The notes under the pieces: model-generated
What the model saw: the letters and a program-made list of their open reading frames with translations, nothing else
What the model was told of the DNA's origin: nothing
The model's database searches: none
Shown: piece after piece, positions 1 to 10,324 of the stretch
Numbering within the stretch: position 1 is the first letter of the stretch
How the letters are laid out: each line of letters begins with the position of its first letter
From: Meghimatium bilineatum
Taxonomy: Eukaryota > Mollusca > Gastropoda > Stylommatophora > Philomycidae
Direction: 5' to 3'
DNA: 64,000 nucleotides
Assembly: GCA_034231615.1 (NCBI GenBank)
Contig: CM067311.1
Span: 9,549,746-9,613,745, forward strand
Position numbers and translations under genes: made by a program

Positions 1-85
1 AACAGATGTAGAGGATGTGCTAGAACAAATGGTACAATCATATCAGTTCTTCTGTAATCTAGCAGCGACATTTTCACGATTTCCA

Positions 86-255
86 GTTCTTCTTCTTCAG
101 TGTTCATTCTCAAACTCCCGCTGGATCTCACTTGTAGCATGACCATGGTCCTACTAGATTTCCAGCAGGATGTAGTCCATAGGATGGAAATGCATTGTGT
201 TGCCGTTTTATTTGCGCCAATGGCCCGGCACATCCGTCTTCAGTGGGGATTTCTA
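86..255 (-). repeat. SINE-like family A copy
   Basis: In reverse orientation this carries the family A hallmarks: the GGATGTG...GGCC..TTGGCGCAAATAAAA segment, the GCATTTCCAT segment, the CCTGCTGGAAATCTAGTAGG segment, and the tail GAGTTTGAGAATGAAC followed by GAAGAAGAAGAA. It matches copies near 9648, 10086, 23235 and 34505. Confidence 0.75.
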
Positions 256-377
256 GTTTAAATCACACAAAAACTCATTCTGATTACTTAAGAGTGAACG
301 TACAAGAGGAAGAGGATATAGAGGGACATGCAAAGTCATGGAATACACCGGAAGGACTAGCTAAAGACAGAAAAATA

Positions 378-1130
378 TCATAAAGTGCTGTGCTGAATGG
401 CGTTGACGATCATATTTCTCCATGTACATCGATCTCTCATATATGTCATCATCTCTGTTGGTGTTGTCAATCGAAGCCATTTAGGCAAACTGTCCAATAT
501 CTTTTCTCTGGGTCTTCCCCTTGATCTTTTTCCTTTTATCTTTCCTGTTGTCACTATATTCTCAATGCCTCCTCTTCTCATTATGTGCACAATAAATGTC
601 TTTTTCTTATATTATCAATAATGCATCTTTTCACATCCATCCTTCTAAGACATTCTTCATTAGTAATCTTTGCTGTCCAAGGAATGCGTAACATTCTTCA
701 AATAAACCACATTTCCGCTGCCTCCAATGATTTTTGTGATGTCTTATTTATTGTCCATGCTTCACTTCCATAGAGTAGCACTGGTTCAATATAGCATTTG
801 AGGAAGAAGTTTTCTAGTATCCATTGATATTGACTTGTCGCACAGGATATTTTTCATTTTATGGAATGCTACTTTTGCTTGTCCTATTCTGTTTATAATT
901 TCGGTCTTGCATTTACCATCTGAAGTTATTAATGTTCCTAAATATTTGAAACTATTCACCTGCTTTAAGTTTTTCTCAATTTAATACTATTTTACTATTT
1001 GGTGGGGTACTATTTCCTGATGTTATCATTGTCTCTGTCTTTTTTCTGTTTAAACTAAGACCTTTTTGTTCACTTTCTATCACCGTCCTGTTTAACAGAT
1101 CTTGGAGATGTTCGTTCTTGGCTTTCTAAT
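378..1130 (-). pseudogene. LINE reverse transcriptase C-terminal region, decayed
   Basis: Reading the minus strand gives the usual post-catalytic part of a non-LTR retrotransposon ORF2, broken by stops and frameshifts. A segment like LLYGSEAWT/AEMWFLRRML appears near 640-780. It is followed by MRRGGIENIVTTGKIKGKRS and RGRP near 480-580. The GKRxRGRP box near the C-terminus is common to many invertebrate LINEs. The catalytic YxDD box is not present, so this is a 5'-truncated fragment. The clade is not assigned. A similar C-terminal piece lies at 6169-6351. Confidence 0.7.
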
Positions 1131-1472
1131 ATCAACACAGTAACATCTGCATATTGTTATGGCAGAGATTTACTTAAGGTCCGTGCTTCATGGTGAGTTG
1201 ATCAATAAATAGAAGGTTAAATTGTTCTGTAGTTAAGTCTTCTTCTTCACTCTTCAGTCAGTTATCAGGTTCCAGTGCCAATAGTTTCAATGAACTGTGT
1301 AATTTTCTTCAATTCATCCTTGGAACCCCATCATGTTTGAAAGTAGTGCCATCTTAATACGCCATATTTTCTCCCTGTCTTCTTAATAGAGTTGATATGC
1401 ATGACTATATAGTGGAGTATACTTGTTAATTTTTTTGTTTTGTTTGTTTACTTCTCTTTGATTTTGTTTCAG

Positions 1473-1509
1473 GGAGGAATTACTATCCAGCATGCAGAAC
1501 TGTTGACAG
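1473..1509 (+). CDS. Internal coding exon of a REPS1/REPS2-like gene
   Basis: A 37-bp candidate exon. It follows a pyrimidine-rich tract ending in TTTCAG and is followed by a GTATGC donor. Read from its first base it gives twelve sense codons (GGITIQHAELLT) plus one base, so it leaves in phase 1. That phase joins in frame with the next exon at 5497 or 5545. The call depends on splice signals and phase agreement only, because the exon is short and its residues are not diagnostic alone. Upstream exons, including the EH domain expected for this family, must lie before the window. Transcript alignment would settle it. Confidence 0.45.
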
Positions 1510-1863
1510 GTATGCAGTTTTACATATACATTTTGGCATCAATAAACCCTTTATGATGGCCTTGTAAAAACCTTATTCTATAAATTCACATGAGATTGCC
1601 ATTGGTAAAAGTAATAGAGAATGTATGTTATATATTTTTTATTCAATACTAAAGGAAGTGAATAGAGTAGAAACTGTTACTGTAGATTTATGTGTGTAAT
1701 GATATTAATGATCTTCCATGCAAGTTGTAGGAGGCAGTTAAGGAGGTTGAATATGGGGGGTTGGCTACCATACCATGTGAAAATATTGGGTTGGTCAAAA
1801 TACACAATTGTAATTTATTCAACCGTTCACGTTTGCAAGCCGAACTGCATAGGCCGATATTAA

Positions 1864-2086
1864 AATAATAATAATAATAATTACAATTGCCAATTATCTA
1901 ATTTGGTTTGTGAGTTCATAGATGCCCGATGAGTCCGATTCGTGCACGGAAAGTTCTACTGCAGTGCATGCAGGAGTGCTGAAGGTTCGGGGTAGGAGAA
2001 TTTTCAGATTTGTCCTTCCGCTTCTTGCGCTTGTGGATTGCCCGCAGTGTTCTTTCTTTTTCAAATTTCGTGATGCCAGCAGTGAT
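1864..2086 (-). repeat. LINE 3' end (family F), reverse copy
   Basis: The interval is nearly the exact reverse complement of the last 230 bp of the LINE at 3367-4009. It includes the C-terminal Cys/His motif region, the short 3' UTR and an (ATT)n tail, seen here as (AAT)n at 1864-1882. It is truncated just past ATCACTGCTGGC. Confidence 0.8.
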
Positions 2087-3027
2087 CCATAACTACAGTG
2101 CTGCCATTTTTCGTGAATTCTTCATGGATTCTGATTCTGAAAAGGACGAATTTTAAAGCTTTAATTTTGCAGGTATTGTAAATAAACGTGTGTGGTTTGA
2201 GGGAGATGATAATATTTTATAGTGATGTAAATACACTCATTTACAATGAGGAATTTGAGGAGCCGTTTTTTTGACAGCTAGGTCTACGCATGACCTTGAT
2301 CCGTTGAGTTCTTTGTGTCCGTTTGTCCACATTCTTGATTTTGGTTGTACACAACATAACACTGACACACACAAGCAAATAACACCTCCAAATCATATCC
2401 AGCATCCATTCACCTCTATTGTCTCGGAATTTGAAATCAATAATTTAAAAATGTTATGCCAAAAAGGCAAACACATGCAGAAAACCAGAAGTCGTAAAAA
2501 AATGGCCAGGTATCAGAGGAAGTATGCGTTATTTTTAACTGGACTGCTACAGGTTAATATTTATTGCACTAACTAAAATAGCTGTACATCATGGACAATA
2601 ATGACAGCAGTTTCAGATTTTTGTTGCATCAATCTGGTTTGTCTGGAGATGACTAAAATGTCAAATTATTTCATATACCGTAATTAATTCACTGCCACAT
2701 TTGGAACATGTATAGTCAAAGTTGAAAATTTGTGTGCTAAAATTTGTTTTATCCTTTCTAGCTGCATTTTTTTCCCTGTGCCTCTAAAATTTTATCATTC
2801 TCATCGATGCATGCACATTTACTGGTGTTGTTACATCTCATTGAATGAAACTGCGTGCTGGTTTCCCAGGAGGTGATGATGCTGTGGAAGCGTTTTGAGA
2901 GAAACTTTGAGAAAGTCCTTGAAGCATTTCTTTTTACCACAGGCCACCTTTTTTCCATCTTAAGAGGCTCACTATACATAATCTGTTTTAACATTAACCA
3001 ATAGTTCTTACTATATGCTTCCACATG

Positions 3028-3257
3028 TGTTGCCAGGGCCTGAAAGATGAGCAAAAAATAGCAACATTGTTACTTGCCAGGCATATTTAAGATGCTACTA
3101 AGAAGGTTTTGGGGATAAAGTTAGCTGTCTTATCCTGTAGTGGATCAAAGTAAACAAAGATCATGCTGAAGTCAGGTGTGTCAGGTAAAAAGGCACAGGT
3201 ATCGCATCTAAACTGTAAAGCATGCTACAATATATTGAGACAGAACGCAGAAAATGA
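3028..3257 (+). repeat. SINE-like family B copy
   Basis: This is a diverged copy. Recognisable segments are TGTTGCCAGGGCCTGAAAG, AGCAA.AATAGCAACATTG, TGCTGAAGTC followed by GTGTGTCAGG, CTGTAAAGCATG and AACGCAGAAAA. The same order is found in the better copies at 20193 and 32644. Confidence 0.65.
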
Positions 3258-3348
3258 CTGTGCTGTAACTATTCTCATTTCAGTTTAATATATTCTTCTG
3301 AGTATCCACGATGAAGACAACGCTCTAGAAAGAATATGTCACTTGTTT

Positions 3349-3366
3349 TATATATATATATATATA
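3349..3366. repeat. (TA)n microsatellite
   Basis: About nine TA dinucleotides immediately precede the LINE F fragment. Confidence 0.9.
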
Positions 3367-4009
3367 AAGTTGGACGTGTACCGTGCAGTGGTTCTACCAA
3401 CACTGCTTTATGCTGCGTCTTGCTGGACTGTCTATGTGAGACATGCTCGATAGCGTAACTCTTTTCATCTTTGGTGCCTACGAAACCTCATGGGAGTACG
3501 TTGGCAGGATCGTGTACCAGATACGGAAATCCTTCAGAAGTCCCATATGCATAGCATCCATGCAATGCTGACTAGGTCCTAACTCCGCTGAACTGGCCAC
3601 ATCGTCCGTATGCCAGAAAAGCGCCTTCCAACGAGATTATTCTATGGGGAGCTGTGCACAGGTAAACGTTCAAGTGGAGGGCAGAAAAAGTGCTTTAAGG
3701 ATCACCTAAAAAGCTCTCTCAAGCACTGCAGCATCGATCCTAGGTCCTGGGAGACTGCAGCACTTGATCGCTCAGCCTGACACACCCAGATCACTGCTGG
3801 CATCATGAAATTTGAAAAAGAAAGAACACTGCGGGCAATCCACAAGCGCAAGAAGCGGAAGGACAAATCTGAAAATTCTCCTACCCCGAACCTTCAGCAC
3901 TCCTGCATGCACTGCAGTAGAACTTTCCGTGCACGAATCGGACTCATCTGGCATCTATGAACTCACAAACCAAATTAGATAATTGGCAATTGTAATTATT
4001 ATTATTATT
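3367..4009 (+). pseudogene. LINE family F ORF2 C-terminus and 3' tail
   Basis: The plus strand reads KLDVYRAVVLPTLLYAASCW at the start, then WQDRVPDTEIL, a GHIVRMPEKRLPTRLFYGEL stretch, and GGQKKCFKDHLKSSLK. It ends with a C-x2-C...H...H motif (CMHCSRTFRARIGLIWHL), a zinc-finger-like C-terminus. Several in-frame stops show it is dead. After the stop comes a short 3' UTR and an (ATT)n tail, into which the family C element at 4010 inserted. The order and motifs are those of an invertebrate LINE whose RT core was lost by 5' truncation. The clade cannot be fixed without the catalytic domain. Confidence 0.8.
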
Positions 4010-5354
4010 GGGATGCAAAGGGAACGCATTGCTCTAGGCGGACCCAGGGTTAACAGATAACCAAGATCCCAAATGTACCTCCACGCGGTGCACCCTGGAA
4101 ACAGAAATACAGCAGCTCGAGCTGATTCTGGCCAAATCATTTGGGGATCGTGTCCGAAAATGTGGAGGTAGCAGATGGAAAGAGATTTGCCTGCACACGG
4201 ACAGACATATCTCCGACACCACCAGCATCACCACATATAGCGACACTGTCGACATACAGTGAAGCTAGTCAGTCAAGTCCGAACATTGGAGGGGGGGGCC
4301 AATGTAAAATGCACGTAAAGGTAGATACATGGTGAGAGACATAGATTTCATACCGAGTACAATGAAACAATGAAAGGGCAGAACAGCGCTAGAGGGCAGC
4401 GCGAACTGCAAATAGAAAGTGAAAAGTCCCTAGGAAAGGGGGAGCTACAAGCTCCGTCAGCTCGAGACGGGCTTCTAGTTAACCGAGTTCCTTACAGGCA
4501 GAGACCCAGACCCATCCACTGGCGTTTGGTAAAGCAAGAAGACCTAATCCAACTCTAATGTCGAGCCTTCCTAAACCGGAAATATGCTCGCGAAGAGAAA
4601 GGGTTCTGTACCCAATGGGCTTAGGCAAGACAGGGACAACGATGGTAGTCCTAGCCCAACTCTACTGTCAAGGTTTCCTATACCGGAAGTACACTTGCAG
4701 AGAGAAAGGGTTCCGTACTCGATTCGCTCAGGCACAAAAGGGACAACGATTTAGCCCTGGCCCAGCTCTACTGTCAGGTTTTCCTACACCGGAAATACAC
4801 TTGAAGAGAGAAAGGGTTCAGTACCTGATGGGCTCAGGCGCTATTGGGACAAGGACGCTCAGCTCGAGAACGCCTTGCTCTCAAACGTGTGGTGTGAGAC
4901 TCGAACTTGGACAAGGGGTACACGATGTCGGTGAATGACGCCTCGGCTAAGAGGGCGAAAGAGCCAGGGTCCAACTCCTCTGTTGAGTTCTTCCCCTTAA
5001 GGAACCAGGCTCACGGATGAGAAACGGTTCAGTACCCAATGGGCACAGGCACAGCACGTCCAATTACACGAGGCAAGTTCATAGACAGTGGAACACCTCA
5101 TTTGAGTCAGACTAAGAGCAAGAAAATCGTCTGGGCGAAGAGTCTCCACTACGCGTGCCTGGAGACAGATATAGAGGCTGTCACAGGCTAAGGGTAGCCC
5201 ACCCGAATTGTCAAGGCATGCCGAAATCGGATGTGCTAGGCCTACAAGGCGCATAACGGTGGCACAACGTAATCACGCTCCCGGCGGAAATCGCACGGAT
5301 ATCCGTGATGGTTACAATGGAGCGAACGAAAAACAAACAAACAAACAAACAAAC
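4010..5354 (+). mobile_element. Family C retroposon, copy 1
   Basis: A 1345-bp element that starts GGGATGCAAAGGGAACGCAT and ends in an (AAAC)n tail at about 5328-5354. It is flanked on both sides by ATT repeats, consistent with insertion into the LINE F tail; the duplication itself cannot be measured in a simple repeat. A near-identical copy lies at 46137-47583, which defines both ends. It contains three direct repeats of about 106-107 bp, with CCGGA starts at 4576, 4683 and 4789. The 3' 200 bp contain a segment like the SINE B core. No convincing long protein is encoded, so it is probably non-autonomous. Confidence 0.8.
4576..4894 (+). repeat. 106-107-bp internal direct repeats of family C
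   Basis: Three units each carry CCGGAA.TA, then GAGAAAGGGTTC, then a GGGACAA segment. The second family C copy has only two units, so the count varies between copies. Confidence 0.8.
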
Positions 5355-5544
5355 ATTATTATTATTATTTTTTTTTCATTGCATTTATTGTTTTTCATGC
5401 CATGCTCATCTTCGATTGCGAAGGAGGAACATCATCATATATATTACTCTTTTATATATATATATACATACAATACATATATTTATATTGTTACAGGCTA
5501 TTTGTTCCGCAGTGCAGTGTATACTTATACTTATGTTTCCACAG

Positions 5545-5656
5545 AGACAAACCAGAATGTATCTACATCTGTTGACAAAGATAAGGCAGAAGATGATACT
5601 GTTTCAGAGAATTCAGGTAGAGAAAGACTGCAGTCAAAGCCAACTACAGTGATCAG
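5545..5656 (+). CDS. Internal coding exon of a REPS1/REPS2-like gene
   Basis: The exon begins after TTATGTTTCCACAG and ends before a GTATGT donor at 5657. It encodes an acidic, serine/threonine-rich linker (TNQNVSTSVDKDKAEDD and onward to KPTTVI). It enters in phase 1 and leaves in phase 2, matching both neighbours. A second acceptor, ATTGTTACAG ending at 5496, would add 48 bp in the same frame. The added residues are tyrosine-rich and look like translated intron, so I prefer 5545. Low-complexity linkers of this kind are expected between the EH domain and the C-terminal coiled coil of REPS proteins. Confidence 0.6.
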
Positions 5657-6119
5657 GTATGTCATATTTCTTCATCATTATGTTGTGAAAAGAACAACGT
5701 AACATAAGCATATTTGTGAATGGAACCTAAGAAGGAGAAGAATGGGGGAATAATGAAATACCTTATAAAGAACAGCAGAGGTGGATGTCAGTCGCATGAG
5801 AACAGCTGGGGCAGATAACTAGAGTTTAATGATGTCTACGTCTTGCCAGGACAAAGTGAAACATAAAATTGTAACAATGGAGCCGAAGATAAATGTCATT
5901 AGAGGATTTTTGCGGAGTTGATCACCCATCCCGTAGAAGATAAAATTGACCCAAAAATTACACACTGACGTGTGATGTGTCAGGCTCAAAGGATCATATA
6001 TCGTAGCAAAGCTATAAGCGATGACTCTAATAACTTAGATGCTAGAGAATATTTTACAAAGAGGAGAGGCCACTAGTAACAAAAATACAAAATGACACTA
6101 AAAAAATTATCAAGAATTT

Positions 6120-6360
6120 GTAAATAAATGATCAATCAATAAAATGCCATGCCGAGTGGCGTAGGCGATCATGCTTCACCACAACTTTCTGTCTCTTGTG
6201 TTTTTAATAAGTTCAGTTGGTGACTTCTTTTTGTGCCACAGTGACAACCCATCCAGAAATTCGATTTTTGTCTTCCTCTGTTTCTTCCCTCTTTGATCTT
6301 CCTGGTGGTTACTAAATGTTCAATTTTTACTTTTCTCATCGCATGCCCCAAAATATTGAT
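6120..6360 (-). pseudogene. LINE C-terminal fragment
   Basis: On the minus strand MGHAMRKVKIEHLVTTRKIK, then EGRNRGRQ, matches the GHxxR...GRxRGRQ C-terminal region of the LINE at 378-1130. It is short, lacks the RT core, and is diverged. Confidence 0.6.
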
Positions 6361-6539
6361 TATCTGTTTCTAATTTTTTTATATAATTTGTCGTAAAATA
6401 AATGTTACTATTGATACAAAACGTAAGTACAAATTATAATATAATATAAATGGTAAAAATATAGACATAATGTTTTGGCCACAGGGCCTTCAGCATGCAA
6501 AAAAGAACAACAGATAAAACAAAACAGTTTTGTGAACGG

Positions 6540-6765
6540 ACAAGACAATGATAATGACACTACCTGACCTCTGCATTTAATAAGAGGGTGCCTTACCTTT
6601 TCCTCTTTACCATTTTCATTGGGCAAACCAAGAAGATAATGGACTGATAACATTAAAGATAACGAATACATCATTGGAAAATGCAAGCCACATGGTCCAA
6701 GACAGAGGGGTTCAGGAAGTTCATTGGAAAGACAACGTTCTGGAGAGACCATTTTCATATCGCTT
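6540..6765 (+). pseudogene. LINE family E C-terminal fragment
   Basis: The plus strand, across frame changes, reads GKPRR, WTDNIKD, NASHMVQDREGF and FIGKTTFWR. This matches the minus-strand fragment at 16500-17130 (RRWTDKIKDNMNTLLENASR, then QDREGVHWDDNV). It is the extreme C-terminus of a LINE ORF2. Confidence 0.65.
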
Positions 6766-6900
6766 CTTCTGCATTCATTCTAAAACTCTTGCAGGTTGAT
6801 AGGATGTAGCCCAAAGGAGGGAATACGTTGTGTCATGGTTTGCAGCATGATTTTGATATCTGTGCCTTTGGCTCTAACACATTCGACTTCAGTATCGCTT
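6766..6900 (-). repeat. SINE-like family B 3' half
   Basis: Reverse orientation. The tail TTCTGCATTCATTCTAAAAC, then AGGATGTAGCCC, CATGGTTTGCAGC and ATATCTGTGCCTTTGG are family B segments. The 5' half is missing. Confidence 0.65.
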
Positions 6901-7080
6901 CGGATAACTTTGATAGCAATGCTGATTTATGTTAATTTTTTTTTCATATTGTAAGTATATATGAAGAGACATATCAAATAAAAATAATAAATTTGTTCAG
7001 ACACAGAAATTTTAAGAGATTTATTTAGATTTTCATAATTAATGTCAAACTCTAATAAGTAATTTTTGTCTTTTTTGTAG

Positions 7081-7252
7081 ACAATGTAGTAGGGACAGCA
7101 GAGATATTCAGATTGCACTATGGACTCACAAGGAACGTAATACAATGTTGACAAGATTGAACAGTGAGCTGAACCAAGAACTGCAAGAAGTAATGGAACA
7201 AAGGATTGCTTTAGAGATTCAACTGGAACATTTGAGACCTTTTTCCAGCTAG
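7081..7252 (+). CDS. REPS1/REPS2-like: Terminal exon, REPS1/REPS2-like C-terminal coiled coil
   Basis: The exon follows a T-rich tract ending in TTTTTTGTAG and completes the AG|A codon left by the previous exon. It runs 57 codons to a TAG at 7250-7252. The peptide is a heptad-like helix (HKERNTMLTRLNSELNQELQ, then EVMEQRIALEIQLEHLRPF) ending PFSS. From memory this matches the C-terminus of RalBP1-associated EH-domain proteins, where the coiled coil binds RalBP1 and links Ral GTPase signalling to receptor endocytosis. The composition (no frame damage, long helix) contrasts with the decayed transposon frames around it. The 3' UTR follows; an AATAAA lies at 8008-8013, but I cannot show it is used. 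Gene identity is recall, not a search result. Confidence 0.68.
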
Positions 7253-8793
7253 CAGAATGTTTTACTGATAATTATTGTAGTTTTGTCTGATAGATAAAAT
7301 AATTAATTAATTAACCCTTTAGAGTTAAGGATTGTACATTTTCACTAGCTATGTTTTAACTAGTCTAATCCAAAATGACTACAGCTCTACAATAGATGAT
7401 TCAATGTATGGGCATTATTTAATTGTTACAGCATAAGTATCATTGGTTGGTTCATGGGTTTCTAATCCAACAGCCAATGAGCTCATGACCTCATTTACTG
7501 AGTTATATTGTTGAATGATGTCTAATTGATCATAGGACCATCAGGGCCACAGATTTGTGTTAAAGATACATGGTGGCCTTTTCCGTCTCTACAGATGGTC
7601 AGGAAGTAAGCCAGTGTAATTCTTGAAACTCTCAAATTGCAGCCTCTCTTATGGTTGATTTTTCAGATTTTCTGTTTGCAATAGCATACAACATGAAAAA
7701 TAATGAAAAACATAATTGTATAGATAAAGTGTTGTGTGTTCAGAAGAAAATCTCAGTATATAAGCATGTTCATTTACTAACTGTTTGCTATTGCATTGTA
7801 CTGATTGGGGGGGGGGGGGGGGGTCACTGGTGAGACTCATAAACCTTCTGCGTGCGGATAAGTATCATTAAGAAAAAGGTTGTATACATTTGTGTGTGAA
7901 GTTGTACATGTTAAACCATATTTTCATCATAGCATCATTGATGTGTGTTGAATGGTAATACTTATCAATTAGATTAGATCTTCTAAAAACTATTCTTAAA
8001 TTTGTGGAATAAATGTTAATACAATTTAGAAGTGAGTATCTATATTAGTTCAATTATTTCTGTGATGAATTTGTTCATCTAATATAAATTTTGGAGCTTT
8101 CCTGTTAAATGGGCACACACAGCTATATTTTTATATTTGCAAAATCATACTTTTTAGATAATCCCTGTGTTGACGACAGCTCATGTCTTATAACTCATTT
8201 TGTATACACACAAAAATGGCTTCTGAGATTTTTGCTAATGTGGATTATTATTAATTATTAACCTTTCACAAAACCGAGTGTGGAGATCACGGTTAGCTAC
8301 CGAACAGAGCCCATATTACACTACTTTTAATGAAATAGAAACAAATATTGGTCCCAAGAATAGATTTCACATGCTTTTCATTTTGTATTATCCTTTAGAA
8401 TTAATGTCTATTTCTGAATTGATTGCTTCTCCATGTATTTTGTATTCTAAGCTGTCCTCTTTAGTTATGATATATTTCATTGTCACGTTATAATTTAGTT
8501 TGTTAAATGTGTGTGTCCGCTTAACAGTAAAGTACCTAAGTGTTATCAACAATTGTTGGATGGCAAGTGCAAAGTTGTTAAGATAATTGCAGATAATGTT
8601 TTGTATTACATGTAATAGGATATACAAATTAAGACTAATAAAAAAATTATGAGCAATTAATCAAGTAATTAATTTATAATTAATATTTGAACAATTTCTC
8701 CAGTACGCAAAATACTAGAAGAGCTGATCTTTTATTGAACATGGAACCGATTAATAAACCAATCAAATGTTAATGTTTAGTGTATACATAATG
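7253..8793. other. 3' UTR/intergenic DNA, no gene seen
   Basis: AT-rich sequence downstream of the REPS-like stop codon. It contains a 17-base G run at 7807-7823 and an AATAAA at 8008-8013. I see no motif-bearing open frame; the small frames at 7649-7840 and 8278-8627 are not convincing. Confidence 0.5.
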
Positions 8794-9065
8794 CCCCCCC
8801 CCCATTCTGGGGCCTGAATGAGGAGCAAATAATAGCGGCATTGTTAGCTGCCAGACCATGTCATAAGTGGCAACTAAGGAAGGGTAGAGTTGGCTGTCCC
8901 ATCTCACAGAGGGCCAAAGTGACCAATAAGCCATGCTGAAGTCGACTGTGTCAGGCCAAAAGGCGCATATATCGCAGCTAAGCTGTAAACCATGACAACA
9001 CAATATGCTCTCTGGACTACATTCTGTTAATCTGCAGGAATATAAGAATGAACGCAGAGGAAGTG
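8794..9065 (+). repeat. SINE-like family B copy
   Basis: Near full length. GGGGCCTGAATGAGGAGCAA starts it. GTTGGCTGTCCCATC, CCATGCTGAAGTCGACTGTG, TCAGGCCAAAAGGCGCATAT, AGCTGTAAACCATGACAAC and the GAATGAACGCAGAGGAAG tail follow in family order. Confidence 0.8.
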
Positions 9066-9514
9066 TATATTAGAATCTCTATAATTGATGCAATCCTTTA
9101 CTCGGAGCCAGCAGTTTTAACACAAATAAATGATTAAGAAGCAGTTGTGTTACATTAACTCTTATTGGACCAAGTGACAACCTGTTTGTTGTTTTTCCCT
9201 ATTTGCTGGTGTTGTTCCTGGTCCACTAAGAGTTAAAACAATTAATACAGTAACTGTCAAAAGTATATGGTGTCTATAAAGTTGCTGTGCACTGAATTTG
9301 AAATGAAATATGTGATCAATATGATGTCATGATAAGTTATGATTTTCCATTTCCCAGTGTATAGAGTGACTCAGCCGATTGACGCTGCCACTGAACCAAG
9401 AGTATTTGCGGTGGAACAAGTGTTTAGTAATGGATTTAAATATACAGAGTTATTAGAAAATATGTGCGTACGTTCTCGGATGCACAAATTCCTCATCATA
9501 ATGCGGTTAGAAAT

Positions 9515-9615
9515 TGCTGAAGTTGGATGTGTTGGGACATTTGTGCAAATAAAACAACTATATAATGCATTTACATTCTCAGGATTACATCTTGTTGAAA
9601 ATGCAATCAATGGTA
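9515..9615 (+). repeat. SINE-like family A fragment
   Basis: GCTGAAGTTGGATGTGTTGG is followed by TTGTGCAAATAAAAC, TGCATTTACATTCTC and TTACATCTTGTTGAAAATG. The order matches family A, diverged. The segment upstream (9339-9515) is open but shows no known motif. Confidence 0.55.
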
Positions 9616-9644
9616 GTGGATCACTTAGCGTTTAATCATGATCA

Positions 9645-9810
9645 TCAAGAGTTTTCTTCTTCGTTCATTCTCAAACTTCCACCGGATCTCTCTTGTAGCA
9701 GGACCATGTTCCTATTATATTTCCAGCAGAATGTAGTCCAGAGAATTGAAATGCGTTGTGTTGCCGTTTTATTTGCACCAATGGCCAGGCACATCCGTCT
9801 TCTGCCAGTT
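9645..9810 (-). repeat. SINE-like family A copy
   Basis: Reverse orientation. TTCTTCTTCGTTCATTCTC, CTTGTAGCAGGACCATG, TTTCCAGCAGAATGTAGTCC, TTTTATTTGCACCAATGGCC and CACATCCGTCTTC are all family A segments. Confidence 0.75.
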
Positions 9811-10085
9811 TCAATCTGAGATTTTACTAATGTGCTATTAGACAGACTTAGTTAAATTGTCTGTCTCTAAAAGAAAGTTAGATGTTATCCAATTCAGCTC
9901 AATTATATTTAGATGGGCCAATTTCATGAGGGTCATTGTAACCAAGAGTCAGTGAGCTGGATTTAGATAGCAACAGACAATGTTCAAATCTCTGTACAGC
10001 TTATTCTCCAGACACCCAGTTAAAAATATGTACACAGACTCTGAATTATGAATATTATTAAAAGGCCACTAGCACCATTTATACC

Positions 10086-10320
10086 ACGTTAGTGTACTGG
10101 CTTGCTAACCAGTAGCCATGGTTCGATTTCCTGTAAAGGCATACATTTTTAGACCATAAATACCACAAAAGACGGATGTGTCGTGCCATTGGTGTAAATA
10201 AAACTGCGACACAATGCATTTCCACTCTCTGGTTTACATCCTACTTGAAATCTAGTAGAACCATTGTCCTGCTACAGGAGAGATTCAGCGGGAGTTTGAG
10301 AATGAATGCTGAAGAAGACC
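10086..10320 (+). repeat. Family A SINE with tRNA-like head
   Basis: The head reads TGTACTGGCTTGCTAACCAG, then CATGGTTCGATTTCCTG. The second part resembles a Pol III B box (GGTTCGANNCC) and the first resembles a tRNA anticodon arm. It runs into the family A body (GACGGATGTGTCGTGCCATT and TGTAAATAAAACTGCGACAC) and the GAGAATGAATGCTGAAGAAG tail. This is the most complete A copy here and suggests a tRNA-derived SINE. The A box is not clear. Confidence 0.7.
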
Positions 10321-10324
10321 ATAT

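Larger units (their letters stand above)
1510..5544 (+). other. Large transposon-filled intron of the REPS-like gene
   Basis: The interval between the first two exons is about 4 kb. It holds a reverse-orientation LINE 3' end (1864-2086), a SINE B copy (3028-3257), a plus-strand LINE 3' end (3367-4009) and a full family C retroposon (4010-5354). Between 2090 and 3027 I see only AT-rich unique-looking sequence. The small open frames at 2271-2576 (plus) and 2758-3054 (minus) have no recognisable motif. Confidence 0.45.
5657..7080 (+). other. Second intron of the REPS-like gene
   Basis: The intron holds a scrap of SINE B (about 5966-6021), two LINE C-terminal fragments (6120-6360 minus, 6540-6765 plus) and a reverse SINE B piece (6766-6900). 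The rest is AT-rich with no recognisable feature. Confidence 0.45.

Noticed and set aside
2758-3054. 98-codon minus-strand frame
   Set aside because: No recognisable motif, lies in an intron-like region and runs into a SINE B copy.
4141-4335. Small proline/serine-rich protein in family C
   Set aside because: The reading is not kept cleanly in copy 2, and both strands are open by chance in this stretch.
9339-9635. 98-codon frame as a host exon
   Set aside because: Its 3' third is a SINE A fragment and no splice-site pair or motif supports the rest.
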